From positions 29,870 to 93,869 of the forward strand of contig JASAOO010003528.1 of the NCBI GenBank assembly GCA_030849075.1: a stretch of 64,000 nucleotides of DNA. The letters are read 5' to 3'. Positions 40,501 through 49,048 of this stretch are shown here, in pieces. Every line of letters starts with the position of its first letter. Within the stretch, counting starts at the first letter, position 1. The notes beneath the pieces are model-generated. The model saw only the letters and a list, made by a program, of their open reading frames with translations. It had not been told where the DNA came from and made no database searches. This DNA comes from Zelonia costaricensis. Its lineage: Eukaryota; Euglenozoa; Kinetoplastea; Trypanosomatida; Trypanosomatidae. The position numbers and the translations under genes are program-made.

Positions 40501-41669
40501 CCCTTGCACGCGCCCTGCCGGACAGTCTTGGGGTGCGCTACATCGACCTGGACTTCGGCGCACCCGGCACGAAGGTGTACCTCCTCGTGCTCGCCTACTG
40601 CACGCGGCTCTTCCCCGCCGACGGTGGCGACGACGCCAGTGCGGGTGCAGAGGGCGGCAGCGGTGCGGCGGCGGCGCCGGGGAGTCGTGCGGCTGCCTTC
40701 GACGCGCACTACGGACACCCGCTCTACCACGCCGCCGTCGACCCGTCCACCCGCGACGCCCTCTGCGGCGCCGTCAGCGCGGACGTGGCGCGGCGGCTCG
40801 CGCAGGACGTGCGCGCGGTGCTGCCGGCGGTGCGACGCGTGGTGTCCGCCGTCGTGGAGCTGCTCGACGGAGAGACGCAGGCGTGGGCCGTGGTGCGACT
40901 GGTGCGCTTTGTGGCCTGCCTCTGGCAGCAGGAGTGGACGGGCAACTCGGCGGGCGGCGGCGGCGACGGCGCTGGTACAGCAGGGGTAAGTGCAGCGGCA
41001 CTGGTGACGCAGCTGCCGTGCTGGCGAGCGGCGCGCTGGGCGTCGCTGCCGGTGCGACACGCGCTGCAAGCGGCATGCACGCTGCCGGAGCTGCAGTCGG
41101 ACCCCGCGGCGGGGGCGGCGAAGCTCGTGTCGGCGCTGCGTGCGGTGGTGGGGGTCGATGAGGACGCGGCCGTCTCCGCAGTCGTCGCTGCCGCCGTGCA
41201 GGACGCCGCGAGGGTGCCGCTGGTCGCCTCGGTGAGCGCGGTGGGTCGTGTGGAGGAGATGGACGGTGTGCTGGCGATGGTGGTGCGCGTCACGGCGGAG
41301 CTGCGGTGGAGTGGCCCATCGGCGTCCGCGCAGGCGTTTGATGCCGCTGCTGCGGCCGCGGCGGGGCAGTGGTGGGTGCGGTGCGTCATGACCCCTCGCG
41401 CGTCGCCGAGCTCCTCGGCTGCCGTGCCCACTCGCCAGCTGGCCCTCCGTGTCAGCAGTGCAACCCCCAGTGCCTCAGCGATGGCGGCGGCCTCGTCGAC
41501 GTACTCGGTCGTCTCGGACGTCTTCTTCCCAATTGCGCGGCTCGAGGCCGAGGACCTCGACGCCGTGGAGCTGCGGGCGGTCCTGACGTGCGTGGCGTAC
41601 TGCGGGGTGGAGGCCTCTGCTGTCGTCCAGTTCGAGTCCGGTGACGAGGAAGCGGCAGCCGAGGCGTAG
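34524..41669 (+). CDS. BRR2: U5 snRNP helicase BRR2 (SNRNP200)
   Basis: 2381 residues from the ATG at 34524. BRR2 unwinds U4/U6 during spliceosome activation; in trypanosomatids it serves mainly trans-splicing. The N-terminal region has the BRR2 helical domain (a VEEVAEEVLNIV-like helix and LLQYGKLITDF), an acidic Ser/Asp insert, and a PWI-like domain around 265-350. The first helicase cassette has Walker A APTGAGKT near 515, DEVH near 628, LSATLPNY, VHSRRETE and TLAWGVNLPA with IIKGT, then winged-helix, ratchet and a Sec63-type module with KINVLLQCYVSQ. The second cassette keeps a P-loop-like GVPPGGGKT near 1382 but has DHLH near 1530 in place of DExH and lost later motifs, so it looks like a non-hydrolysing pseudo-helicase, as the C-terminal cassette is in other BRR2 proteins. 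It ends in an acidic tail. Confidence 0.95.
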   Translation: MSFGNPLGGPGSTARYVPHSDLTKSHYERLLRDVRRYLPPGVEDDVEEVAEEVLNIVCASSSTTTTATAVTLGEQQQSLERLLDTRLSREARDHLLQYGKLITDFVAVDATAAGTGSGVFGAQGASSPGALGVQDLNFAGPSSSSSSDGDSDSDDGDAANRAVRRGAEERRDMALLTGGGDAAAERRERRKKRKALMKADENLMQYAFAEEGGIADAEAAAVQAWGPAGGLGHADEVEGVDDDADEDAQVGGDAAVAPPTIPFDEVACNPNYLKDVVRQLYPAHDADTCQTLAARVLNFLSEKAEDDFTLETQLTTCLGGYEDEAVMDWIGDVVQSRWSVVYGLRYAACAAQKERQAVMDAMQRHALDDPRVEHLYQSITGKQVDPLHTEQQQRQLQQRRDAAGGDAGAASATARQPPLRRVDLQACAFQDERAPHLHVRATVPQGTQRLTYETHDEVILPPTSSYNTTTPLIPVATSFPAWAVSAFPGVTQLNAMQSKVYDCAFNSDENMLVSAPTGAGKTNVAMMAMLHAVAAARHPVTGAIDGHNLKMVYVAPMKALVQEVVRTFSQRLEPLGLTVAELSGDAAMTQQQMATTQLIVTTPEKWDIVTRKSVELGVASLLKLLIIDEVHLLHNERGPVLEAIVARTMLQQQLRGEGGIRLVGLSATLPNYMDVASFLQVNRQRGLFVFDSSYRPIPLEQTYCAIKKMKGVAQSAVMNLVAYDKVLQTVQAEEQVMIFVHSRRETESTARYLQKRAAEERRGYYFVRPDSDSHKALVEASSDAVLRRSLQQLLPDGFGIHHAGLSREERGTVEQLFADRHIKVLVCTSTLAWGVNLPANRVIIKGTRVFNGAKGQSELLSALDVLQMFGRAGRVGFGAAVGRATIITAPDDLHYYLSVLNQQLPIESQMMRRVVDMLNAEITLGHVETVEEGVQWLQRSYLYVRMRQVPEVYGIRPSTADPLLLHHLANIVHTACEELKGAKMADYDARARRMSGTAYGRIAAYCYITTTSMSAYLGLLSNAMQDVELFRVFSASSEFANIGVRAEEQAQLKELLESAPVAVRESRYTPLAKINVLLQCYVSQKGLEGLPLMSEMVYVKDSAQRILRALYEICLVREYGRTARQFLELYLMTVHRQWAVQSPLRQVRDFLPAKHFEAILPALERVRVPWEEVRRWSVEDLAEKLSDDRRAQAAFDAIHVVPHYAVDAAVRPLTRGMLYVDVDVLPDFDYVESLHGRSVCEVQLMIEHTNGRLLHHEAVQLPLANVVEKASYACPPVVVPMVDPAPTHLFVRVVSPHWLGAAASTSVCLLNTLLPPVAAPLREVEQRPPSSDANVTAVAERLAPFQLHTVGELLFPFQDFTALQSDLLDPIFHDHPHNLLVGVPPGGGKTVLAELFVLQFLLEEAVKEAERGVMGGVSDDDGEDGGGNGEEERGGRGAGGGFTVPPELLPGKFLYITSNADVVHRRALDWRYKFGEVLKQRVVELCGDGITDTAAEVATASIVLASGEQLIRLVRSGDSVLAGVTHIVVDHLHLLRAPEGQAMEECVARLNSEPYLVRRGAGRARVLGLTYPLISTAELGRWLKVSASHQYNYGASYRQLRVRMVGMELPGPRSRFESGVVAALKLLRRPSYAAVPTVVFVPTARQAREVAQRVLLRCRDKCIPETTTYVTDDARLAVYMAAGVAYLHAGTSELDALAMQELVDAPAQHPTTQAPLPLCLVCAFDAAWRLPAALFTNAVVCCGERLTAFTGEDGERGMVHRDCSAVELMQMSSRAMNEAVLCCRAARVWVWGKLLNEPLPLESGLRYADDFRDSVNAAVAQGRAHNRIDVLRVLSSHYFLYHVKSNLHFYGVPTAADVSAYASSFASHVVNSLKELRCIEELRMRSRGDDGASAEGAAEEEEEEGPDEDPRAPLRPTVRGMALAHHCIAVSTAEELVQVLPGSLEAERKKAAMYDSTTYLWQTLAHHCAELSPAQLGDAARVTEAAEYRALHSLARALPDSLGVRYIDLDFGAPGTKVYLLVLAYCTRLFPADGGDDASAGAEGGSGAAAAPGSRAAAFDAHYGHPLYHAAVDPSTRDALCGAVSADVARRLAQDVRAVLPAVRRVVSAVVELLDGETQAWAVVRLVRFVACLWQQEWTGNSAGGGGDGAGTAGVSAAALVTQLPCWRAARWASLPVRHALQAACTLPELQSDPAAGAAKLVSALRAVVGVDEDAAVSAVVAAAVQDAARVPLVASVSAVGRVEEMDGVLAMVVRVTAELRWSGPSASAQAFDAAAAAAAGQWWVRCVMTPRASPSSSAAVPTRQLALRVSSATPSASAMAAASSTYSVVSDVFFPIARLEAEDLDAVELRAVLTCVAYCGVEASAVVQFESGDEEAAAEA

Positions 41670-42741
41670 AGGGACGCGCAGACTCGCCGTGTCTCTATTT
41701 TCAAGCTCCTCTCCCGCCACCTCACGTGAATGGAGGGTGGCGTGAAGGCCGCCACGGTACCATGCCGCCTTGTTGCCTCTCTCTGGCTGCGCGCGAGTGG
41801 CGACGGAGTCGTTTGGGTTGGTTGAGGTGCGGCGCCGGTGTGTGTGTGTGTGTGTGTGTGGTTCACTGACCGAGCGTCAATCCTCGTTTTCTTTTGTTCT
41901 ATAGAGCAGCGTGACTGCTACTGCCCCCGCGCAGCCACGTCCTGCACCGAAGCGTAAGTTAACAGGCTACCGTCCATGTGGGCGGAAGCGATGACACGTG
42001 TGCGTTCATGGTGTGTGAGTGTGTGTGTGTGTGAATGTGGGGTTGCCTCTCCCGTGGAGCCGCATGAGCACACCAAAAACAACAAAAAAGAGTACAGCAC
42101 TAATAGAAGGGAATGAGAAGGAGGGTGTGCGTGTGTGGGTGGAGTGGAGTGGAGTGTGGGGGGGGGCTGAGGTAATGCGATCGTGCTCATCAACGCGGTG
42201 ACCCGCCGGTGAGTCGGGTGCGCGAGGGCACGGCTGGACGGAGCTTCTGTTCGGCAGCCCCCCGTTCTACGAAGAAAAGAAAGAAACGAGACCCTGTGAT
42301 TTCAGCTTCGTGAGGGGCTGCAGGTCGATGCGGTGTTCCACACGTGTGTGTGTACGCTGCTCAGTTACCGCTTTGTCGATGGACATCCGCACGCACCTCA
42401 CGCGCGCGCTTCTTTCCTCATTGCCAACTTCTCTCCCTCTCCACGGCTCTGTCCTCCCTTCTCTTTCGTGCGGGGACCGCGGCTTGCCTCCGCTGCTCCT
42501 CGTCACCGACGTCACTCAAGCTCACTCCCCTACCCACACGCACACACACACACACACACACGCATCCGTGCAGCTTCCCCTTTCGTTCTTTTTATCTGCC
42601 CCCCTTCCTGCATCGGAATCCCCTCACCCCCTTCGTGTGGCAGTGCGTGCGTGCGTATTGCCGTACCTACCCAAAAGGCTGCTCTCACCTCTTCCACCCT
42701 TCTTGTTCTCGTTCTTTCGTTTCCCCCTCCCCTTTGTGCGC

Positions 42742-42742
42742 A

Positions 42743-42769
<27 letters not shown>
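42742..42769. repeat. TG microsatellite
   Basis: About 13-14 uninterrupted TG units in the leader/spacer region upstream of the formin gene. Confidence 0.9.
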
Positions 42770-42773
<4 letters not shown>

Positions 42774-44457
42774 CGCGCCGGCGCCGTGCATCGACCCAAC
42801 CACTATCCCCGACGCTTTCCCGCCGTGTGCTAACACACAGACATAAACACGCCTCGGCACCGGTGCGCGCAGCAGCGCCGCAGGTACCCACGGCTCCCAA
42901 GGGAAAGGTAGCACAAGGCTGGCTTGCAAAGTCGCTTCACATCGACACGCTTGCCCCCTTCTCGTCCTCGCGTCCATCGCCACACCCGTCTCGCTGGCAG
43001 GCGTTGGAGGGCGACTCTTTTCATCTCACCCATCGTCGTGTGTGCGTGTGCCTTCTCTTTTTTTTTTGTGCGGCCCTCAGCACGCTCTCGTCTCGTCGTG
43101 CTCGCCGTTGTCGGTTCGTGTGTGTGTGTATGTGTGTATGTGTGTGCCTGTGTGCGCAATTGCTTTCCTCTTCTTTTCTCTCCACTCGGCACGTGCGTGT
43201 GAGTGGGGGGACCACTGACTGATCGGTGCATAGTTTCGTGTGTATCCTGGTGTGTGTGCGTGCGTGTGTGTGTGTCTCTCTCGCTCTCTGTGTTCACTAC
43301 AACGTCGTTTCTCGCATCCCGTGGACCTTCTCCCCGTCATCTGCCGTTGTTTTTTTTTTTTGTTTTGTTGAGGGTTCCCCGCTCCTCCGCTCCTCCGCCC
43401 CCCGCCCCTCGCGTGTCTGCGTGTGTTTGTGTGCATAGTCCGTGCACCGGAGCCTCCGACTCTGTGACTTCCTCCCTTCGCTCTCCTCGTTTGCCCTTTT
43501 CTCTTCAACGCTTTGTTGTTGTGTTGCCCTCCTTTACGCTTCGTCGGTCTCGTTTTTATCTCAGTCTCTGCGAGTGTGTGCGCGTTTGTGTTTGATTTGT
43601 GTTGCCCGGCTCGCCAGCGCCGGCTGCCTCGCCTCCCTTCCTTCTTCTTCTGCTTCAGGGCTGCACGCGGGTGTGGCCCTGTCCGCTGTCTCTCTCTTGT
43701 CTCTCTCCCTCTCTCGTACGCAAGTTCATTTTTTCCCTTTTTCGGTTTCCGTGTGACCTTCTCTGTCCCCCTCTTCTCGTCTAGCTCTCTGTCCCTCACT
43801 CCCCTTCTCCGCTCTCACCTCGCTGCTCTCGCTTTCACGCACTGCACGACGCGCAGAGCTGCTGCGCGTTGAGCTGATTAAGTTGCACTTCGGTGTTGGT
43901 GTGGGTGCGCGTGCGCGACTCTGCGGTAGGCCTTCTCAACCTCCGTCACCACCGCCCCGCTGGTAGACAGGCGTGCAGTTTCAGTCTTTCTCCCGCCGTT
44001 CTCCCTCTGTCTCTGTCTCTGTCTCTGCCTACCCCTCTACAGCTGTTCCGTTTCGCTTCCTCGCTTCCTCAGTGACGCACGTTCTTCCACTTTCTCTCTC
44101 TTCTCTTCTCTTCTCTCGCGCGCAGCGCGTGTGCGGCCTACCCACCGCTACGCGACGTTGACCAGCCCACGGAGCCGCCCACTTGCCGTGATCGAAGCGG
44201 CCCGCCATCACTTGCTCCCGAAGCCGTCCTCGCCGTTGTTGACGAGGGAAGGGCCCTTGGTTCGATCAGCTCCCCCACCCGCCTCCCTCCTCGTCCACCT
44301 CCATTTTTTGCTTTTCCGCTTCTCTTCCCCCCTCTGCACTTGCCCATCGGCTGCCCAGCTGAGGAAACGCGCGGCACGCCGTCCCCGGCATTTCATCGCA
44401 GTTTGTTCGCGCCCTTTGTGCGCTGCTGCGCATTCGTGGGACACCTTGACGACCTCG

Positions 44458-44485
44458 CCCCCCCCCCCCCCCCCCCCCCCCGGGN
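44458..44485. other. 24-C homopolymer and undetermined base at the formin 5' end
   Basis: Twenty-four C residues (44458-44481), three G residues and an N at 44485. The formin frame has an in-frame stop at 44447-44449 just before the run and no ATG between that stop and codon 97, so sequence is probably missing or mis-sized here. Confidence 0.9.
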
Positions 44486-44497
44486 GCTGGCGAGGAT

Positions 44498-47400
44498 GTG
44501 ACACCAGAGGGCAATTTCACCGTGCCCGATGTTGTGGAGCAGGGCGGCGACGCCGACTACCCGCTGGCCGGCGCAGAGGAGTCGCTGACGTCCGCGAACG
44601 TGCCGGTTCGAGTGCCTTCGCCAGAGCACCAGCGCCAACGCGGCACCGTCAACATCGATGACGGGAGCCTCCCGCAGCCAGAGACGTCCACCTCCACCTC
44701 CCTCCAGCACCTCAAGCGTCCCTCCGCCAGCGAGCGGCGCCGCCGCGGGTCGCTGTCGCTGAGCGGCGCAAGCGCGCCCCGGCGCATGTCGCGCCCGAAC
44801 ATGATCACCGCCTCGAAGGACTACCTGAAGTCCGTCGCCGAGGCGCACGGCGTGACGGCCGACCACGTCCGCGACGTGATGATTGCCGCGCAGGGGGACA
44901 CCGACCTGATGCTGGCGATTCTGCAGAGCGAGGTGGACGAGCAGCTCGCGTCGCCGACCAGCATCGATGCGCTGCACTTCGGCACGCAGGCGACGGTGCG
45001 GCGCCTTCTTCTCTTCCTCGAGCTCCCGAAGGAGTGGGAGGGGGAGGCGGTGCGCACGCTGAACGTGACGAACGGCGACGCGCAGGAGGCGGCGGCCATC
45101 TTGGCGCAGAAGTCCGGCCACCGCAGCCGCTCCCTGCCCAACGACATCAGCGCCTCCCGTCAGCAGGTTCTGACCGCGCGGGAGGCCGAGGAGCTGCCGC
45201 TGCTTCTCCAGCGACTCGGCCAGGCGCCCACCAGGGACGCCCAGCAGCTCCAGAATGAGTTTCCAAACCGCACCGCAGAGGACGTGCGCACGGCGTTGCA
45301 GCTGACAGACGGCAGCTTCGAGCAGGCCCGGGCCTTCCTGCGCGAGGACCGGAAGAACAACCGCGACGCGATGAACAACATCTTCGCCCGTGTCGCGGCC
45401 GCCGGCGGGGCGCGGCCGCGGCCAGACCACCGCAAGCAGATCGAGGCCGTGTATCACAAGCTCAACGGCGCGTTGGGGGTGCACAGCAGCGTCGCCGACA
45501 TCCTCGAAACGGCCGCGGCGGCCGCCGTGGCGGCGAGCCAGTCCACGCAAGCGTTGGGCACCCTCCACGGCGATGGCAGCAGCCCGGGCGTCGGAGAGGA
45601 GATGGTGACCACGAGCCTCACCCCGCAGGAGTTCGAGGCCGACCGCCGAGCTGGCATGCTCCACGGGGCCAGCTCACCCAGCGACACGGACAGCGCCGCC
45701 CGCCACCCACGCACACTTCCGAGCGACAGCGCGGCCGCCGTGTCAAGCGGAGGCGAGGTGGCGACGCCGTCGGCATCGGTCGGGCCGCGCCGCGGACAGC
45801 CGGCGTCGTCGGCTCCGTCCTTGCCCACAGCGCCGCTCCCCGGCAGCGGCACGACCGCCGCCTCCTCTGCCACCAGCGTCGGTGGGACGAGTGGGCGGGG
45901 CGGGCCGGCAGGGGGGCGGGCGACCCTGCCGCCGCGCGTGGCCGCGCACAGCCTGCCGTCTCCCGCGTCCGGCGCCGACGAGCCGCGGCCGCCTGCCACG
46001 CCGCCGCCGGTGCAGCGCACGAGTCGCCCCTCCATGTGCCGCGACGCCCTCAACGTCACCTCGCGCCTTTCCAGCCGACTCGACCTCCCCTCCCTTCACC
46101 GAGGCAGCGTCAGCGGCGGCGGCGCAACCCCCAGTCTGGGCGAGAACTCCACCAGCACCCTGCGCTCCTCCGTCGTGGCCGCGCAGATGGCGGCGGTGGA
46201 GAGCAGCACGAGCGCCGTGCACGGCACCCGCGCTCCGCCACCACCGGCGCCGTCTGCCAAGGTCGTCGCGCCGCGGCGGTCCAGCGTGGCGGCGGTCAAC
46301 CTCCACGGCATGCGCAACCCAGCGACCGCCACGGTGGCGGACGACGGCGCTGGCGGTGCGGCAACTGGCAATAGCAGCGGCAAGGGCCCGCTTGGAGTGG
46401 GCAGCAATGGAACGTACTTTGCGTCCGTCGCACCAGGACCCAACTCCGCTCTCGCGCCGCACCGCGCCAGCGAGGTGCGGTGCAACTCCCCCAACACGGA
46501 GAGCCTGCTGCAGAACGCCCTGAGCCACGCCAGTCGACCCGCCAGCCAGAGGCCGCAGCCGGAGTCGCGGGCGTCGAGTGGGTCGCCAGCGGACCGGGTG
46601 GACGTGGCCGCGGTGCGGGCGTCACGGCCGATGGGCAGCGCGGAAAGCAGCAACTCCACCGCCTCGTCCCCCTCGCCACGCGTCCCGACGGGAGTGCTGC
46701 CGCCGCTGCCGCCACCACCACCGGCTGGGAGCTCTAGCCCAGCACCCGCGGCCGGCCCGGCTTCCCCCAACGGACTGCCCCCACCACCGCCGCCGCCGGG
46801 GTACAAGCCCGCGGCCCCGAGCGGCGCGGCACCACCACCGCCGCCTCCACCACCCCTGCCCTCCGCAGCGGGCCGCCCGAGCCCACCCGTCGGGCTGCCC
46901 CCGCCACCGCCCCCGCCACCCGGCGGCAAGGGAGCCCCCCCGCCACCGCCCCTGCCACCCGGCGGCAAGGCGCCCCCCCCACCTCCCGGGCTGCCGCCCC
47001 CGACAGGGGGCCCCGCGCCGCCGCCGCCGCCGCCGCCGCCACCTCCGCCGCGGTCCGGTGGTGCGCCGCCGCCCCCGCCGCCGCCTGGCAAGGGCCCGGC
47101 AGGCCCCGTACCGAACAGCAGCACCACGCGCAACGTCCCCATCAACGGCGCCGTGGGCGACTCCAGCGACGCGATCTTCAAGACGGCCCGGCCCATCGGT
47201 CTCACGGCGGGGGCCCGGGACAAGCTGCTCGCGCTCTTCCCCAAGTCCACGCCCAAGTCAGCCGAGCAGGAGGAGATTGCGCCGCGGATGCTGAAGGTCC
47301 TCGACGACAACCGCGACCGCAACGTGGGCATTGTGCTCAAGTACATGCGTCTTCCCATTCAGCAGATCGCGGCGAGCGTGCGCGCCTTCGACACCCTGAC

Positions 47401-49048
47401 GCTGGGCGAGGAGCGCATCAACGGGCTGCTCTCGATCATCCCCACCTCGGAGGACTTCGAGGCCATCCACCGGGCGCAGTGCGAGCATGGCGGGCCCTGG
47501 ACCCGCGAGGAGGAGCAGCAGCTTCCGCCGGCGGTGCGCTTCTTCCTCATGACGCAGCACATCGACCACTACGCCGAGCGCATCCACGCGTGGAGCCTGC
47601 GCTCGGAGCTGCACGGGCGGCTGGAGTACCTCGAAGAAAAGCTGCGCAAGGCCGACCGCGCCATCGACGCCATCTTTGCCTCTCCGTCGCTGCCCGACAT
47701 GCTGTACTTCATCCTCGAGGTGAGCAACTTCCTCAACACGGGTAGCCGCTTCCAAGGCGCGAAGGGGTTCCCCATCACGCAACTGCCCCAGATCATCGAC
47801 TTCCGCACGACGGACGGCAAGGGGACACTGCTGCAGTACGTTGCCGAGACGCTGGACGCGGTGAACCCGGACCTGCAGAACATCACGCAGGAGCTGATGC
47901 CGGCCGTCGACGAGGGCCGCGACATCGACGTGGCCACCATTGAGCAGGAGCTGAAGAAGGCGCGGGGCCGCCTGCTCAAGTGCAAGACGCTGATCGAGCA
48001 GCTCAAGAACGACGTGCGATGGACGAATGTGCTGGGCAAGTTCATTTACAAGGCGCTGCCTGAGCTGGAGCGGGTCGAGAAGCTGGCCGAGTCGATCGAC
48101 AACAAGACCAAGCGTGTGCAGGAGTTCCTGTGCGAGCGGAAGGAGACGTTCTCGCTGTCGGAGGTGCTGCGCATCTTGTCAAACTTCTGCAAGCGCTACG
48201 ATCAAGAGCGCGAGAAGCAGCGACTGCGGCTGGAGCGCGTCGCGCGTACGGAGGACAAGGGCCATCGCCTCAACATGGCATCTGGCGACGCCGACGGCAA
48301 GAGTGGCGGCAGTGGGGAGAGCGAAGAGGAGGTTCTCTCGAGCTCGCACACCGAGCTCAGCGCGAAGCAGCACACCGCCCCACCACCGCCCCCGAATCTG
48401 TCGTCTCTCATGTCGCCGTCACGACAGGGCGCGGGCGCGTCGCGGTCACCTAACACCAGCACTAGCAGCGGCGGCGGCGGTCCCCCGAGCGCGGCAGCGC
48501 GGCCGCAGCCGTCCCCGACGCGCCGACCCAGCGCGGCCGCCAGCAGCACACCCACGCACGGGGGCCGCAGCGCGCAGCCCGGCAACGGATCAGCTCTTCC
48601 GCCGCTGCCGCCACCACCACCGACTCCGCACGCTGCCGCAGCCTCCACGTCAGCGCCGCGCGGAGCGCAATCGGCCGGCGCGGTGATGAACGGCACACGC
48701 CCCGCACCGCACCCCCCGCCGCCCACGTCAGCGCGCTCGAGCGGCGTCGGTCGCACATCACCGCCGACGGACGGCGCGGGCGGCAGCGGGCTCCGCCGGC
48801 GCGCGAGCCACGACGAGGCGCAGACATCGACCGACGGTGGTGATACTCCTACTGCGGCTGCGTCGGCCAACGTGTTGTCACCGCTGTCAGCGCGCCGGCC
48901 GCTGCCGCAGCTGACCAGCGCACGTGGCAGGGGCACCGGTGCTGGTGGCGACGTGCTGCCGCCGGTGCGCACGCCGACGTTGAGGAATGCGGGGCCCACC
49001 GCGGGCAGCGCGCGGGCGCCGGTGGTGAGTGGGCGGCGTGACATGTGA
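44498..49048 (+). CDS. Formin (FH1-FH2 actin nucleator), 5' end incomplete in the assembly
   Basis: At least 1516 codons are open; the first codon shown is a GTG, the first in-frame ATG is at 44786 and the true start is probably lost at the C-run/N just upstream. Formins nucleate and elongate actin filaments. N-terminal residues about 104-285 contain three short helical segments of UBA/CUE type (for example DHVRDVMIAAQGDTDLMLAI and AEDVRTALQLTDGSFEQARA). A Ser/Ala/Pro-rich linker follows, then an FH1 with many poly-Pro runs (about 736-867). The FH2 (about 898-1240) shows the lasso/linker region and the core motif SNFLNTGSRFQGAKGF with DGKGTLLQY. The tail (1280-1516) is low-complexity with further poly-Pro. 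No DAD-type motif or GTPase-binding domain is evident. Several RRxS sites (RRGS, RRSS, RRAS) are present. Confidence 0.93.
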   Translation: MTPEGNFTVPDVVEQGGDADYPLAGAEESLTSANVPVRVPSPEHQRQRGTVNIDDGSLPQPETSTSTSLQHLKRPSASERRRRGSLSLSGASAPRRMSRPNMITASKDYLKSVAEAHGVTADHVRDVMIAAQGDTDLMLAILQSEVDEQLASPTSIDALHFGTQATVRRLLLFLELPKEWEGEAVRTLNVTNGDAQEAAAILAQKSGHRSRSLPNDISASRQQVLTAREAEELPLLLQRLGQAPTRDAQQLQNEFPNRTAEDVRTALQLTDGSFEQARAFLREDRKNNRDAMNNIFARVAAAGGARPRPDHRKQIEAVYHKLNGALGVHSSVADILETAAAAAVAASQSTQALGTLHGDGSSPGVGEEMVTTSLTPQEFEADRRAGMLHGASSPSDTDSAARHPRTLPSDSAAAVSSGGEVATPSASVGPRRGQPASSAPSLPTAPLPGSGTTAASSATSVGGTSGRGGPAGGRATLPPRVAAHSLPSPASGADEPRPPATPPPVQRTSRPSMCRDALNVTSRLSSRLDLPSLHRGSVSGGGATPSLGENSTSTLRSSVVAAQMAAVESSTSAVHGTRAPPPPAPSAKVVAPRRSSVAAVNLHGMRNPATATVADDGAGGAATGNSSGKGPLGVGSNGTYFASVAPGPNSALAPHRASEVRCNSPNTESLLQNALSHASRPASQRPQPESRASSGSPADRVDVAAVRASRPMGSAESSNSTASSPSPRVPTGVLPPLPPPPPAGSSSPAPAAGPASPNGLPPPPPPPGYKPAAPSGAAPPPPPPPPLPSAAGRPSPPVGLPPPPPPPPGGKGAPPPPPLPPGGKAPPPPPGLPPPTGGPAPPPPPPPPPPPRSGGAPPPPPPPGKGPAGPVPNSSTTRNVPINGAVGDSSDAIFKTARPIGLTAGARDKLLALFPKSTPKSAEQEEIAPRMLKVLDDNRDRNVGIVLKYMRLPIQQIAASVRAFDTLTLGEERINGLLSIIPTSEDFEAIHRAQCEHGGPWTREEEQQLPPAVRFFLMTQHIDHYAERIHAWSLRSELHGRLEYLEEKLRKADRAIDAIFASPSLPDMLYFILEVSNFLNTGSRFQGAKGFPITQLPQIIDFRTTDGKGTLLQYVAETLDAVNPDLQNITQELMPAVDEGRDIDVATIEQELKKARGRLLKCKTLIEQLKNDVRWTNVLGKFIYKALPELERVEKLAESIDNKTKRVQEFLCERKETFSLSEVLRILSNFCKRYDQEREKQRLRLERVARTEDKGHRLNMASGDADGKSGGSGESEEEVLSSSHTELSAKQHTAPPPPPNLSSLMSPSRQGAGASRSPNTSTSSGGGGPPSAAARPQPSPTRRPSAAASSTPTHGGRSAQPGNGSALPPLPPPPPTPHAAAASTSAPRGAQSAGAVMNGTRPAPHPPPPTSARSSGVGRTSPPTDGAGGSGLRRRASHDEAQTSTDGGDTPTAAASANVLSPLSARRPLPQLTSARGRGTGAGGDVLPPVRTPTLRNAGPTAGSARAPVVSGRRDM

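Larger units (their letters stand above)
41670..44497. other. 2.8-kb spacer upstream of the formin gene
   Basis: Pyrimidine-rich with TG tracts (about 41840-41861 and 42742-42769), a CA tract (42538-42561), a T-run near 43350 and CT repeats near 43690 and 44000-44125. No gene is credible. It ends in a 24-C run (44458-44481) and an undetermined base at 44485, immediately before the formin coding frame. Confidence 0.6.

Noticed and set aside
44131..44661. Plus-strand frame leading into the C-run as possible formin N-terminus
   Set aside because: It begins with GTG, contains no ATG and is Arg/Pro/Ser-rich; it could only join the formin through a frame change in the unreliable C-run, so it was not included.
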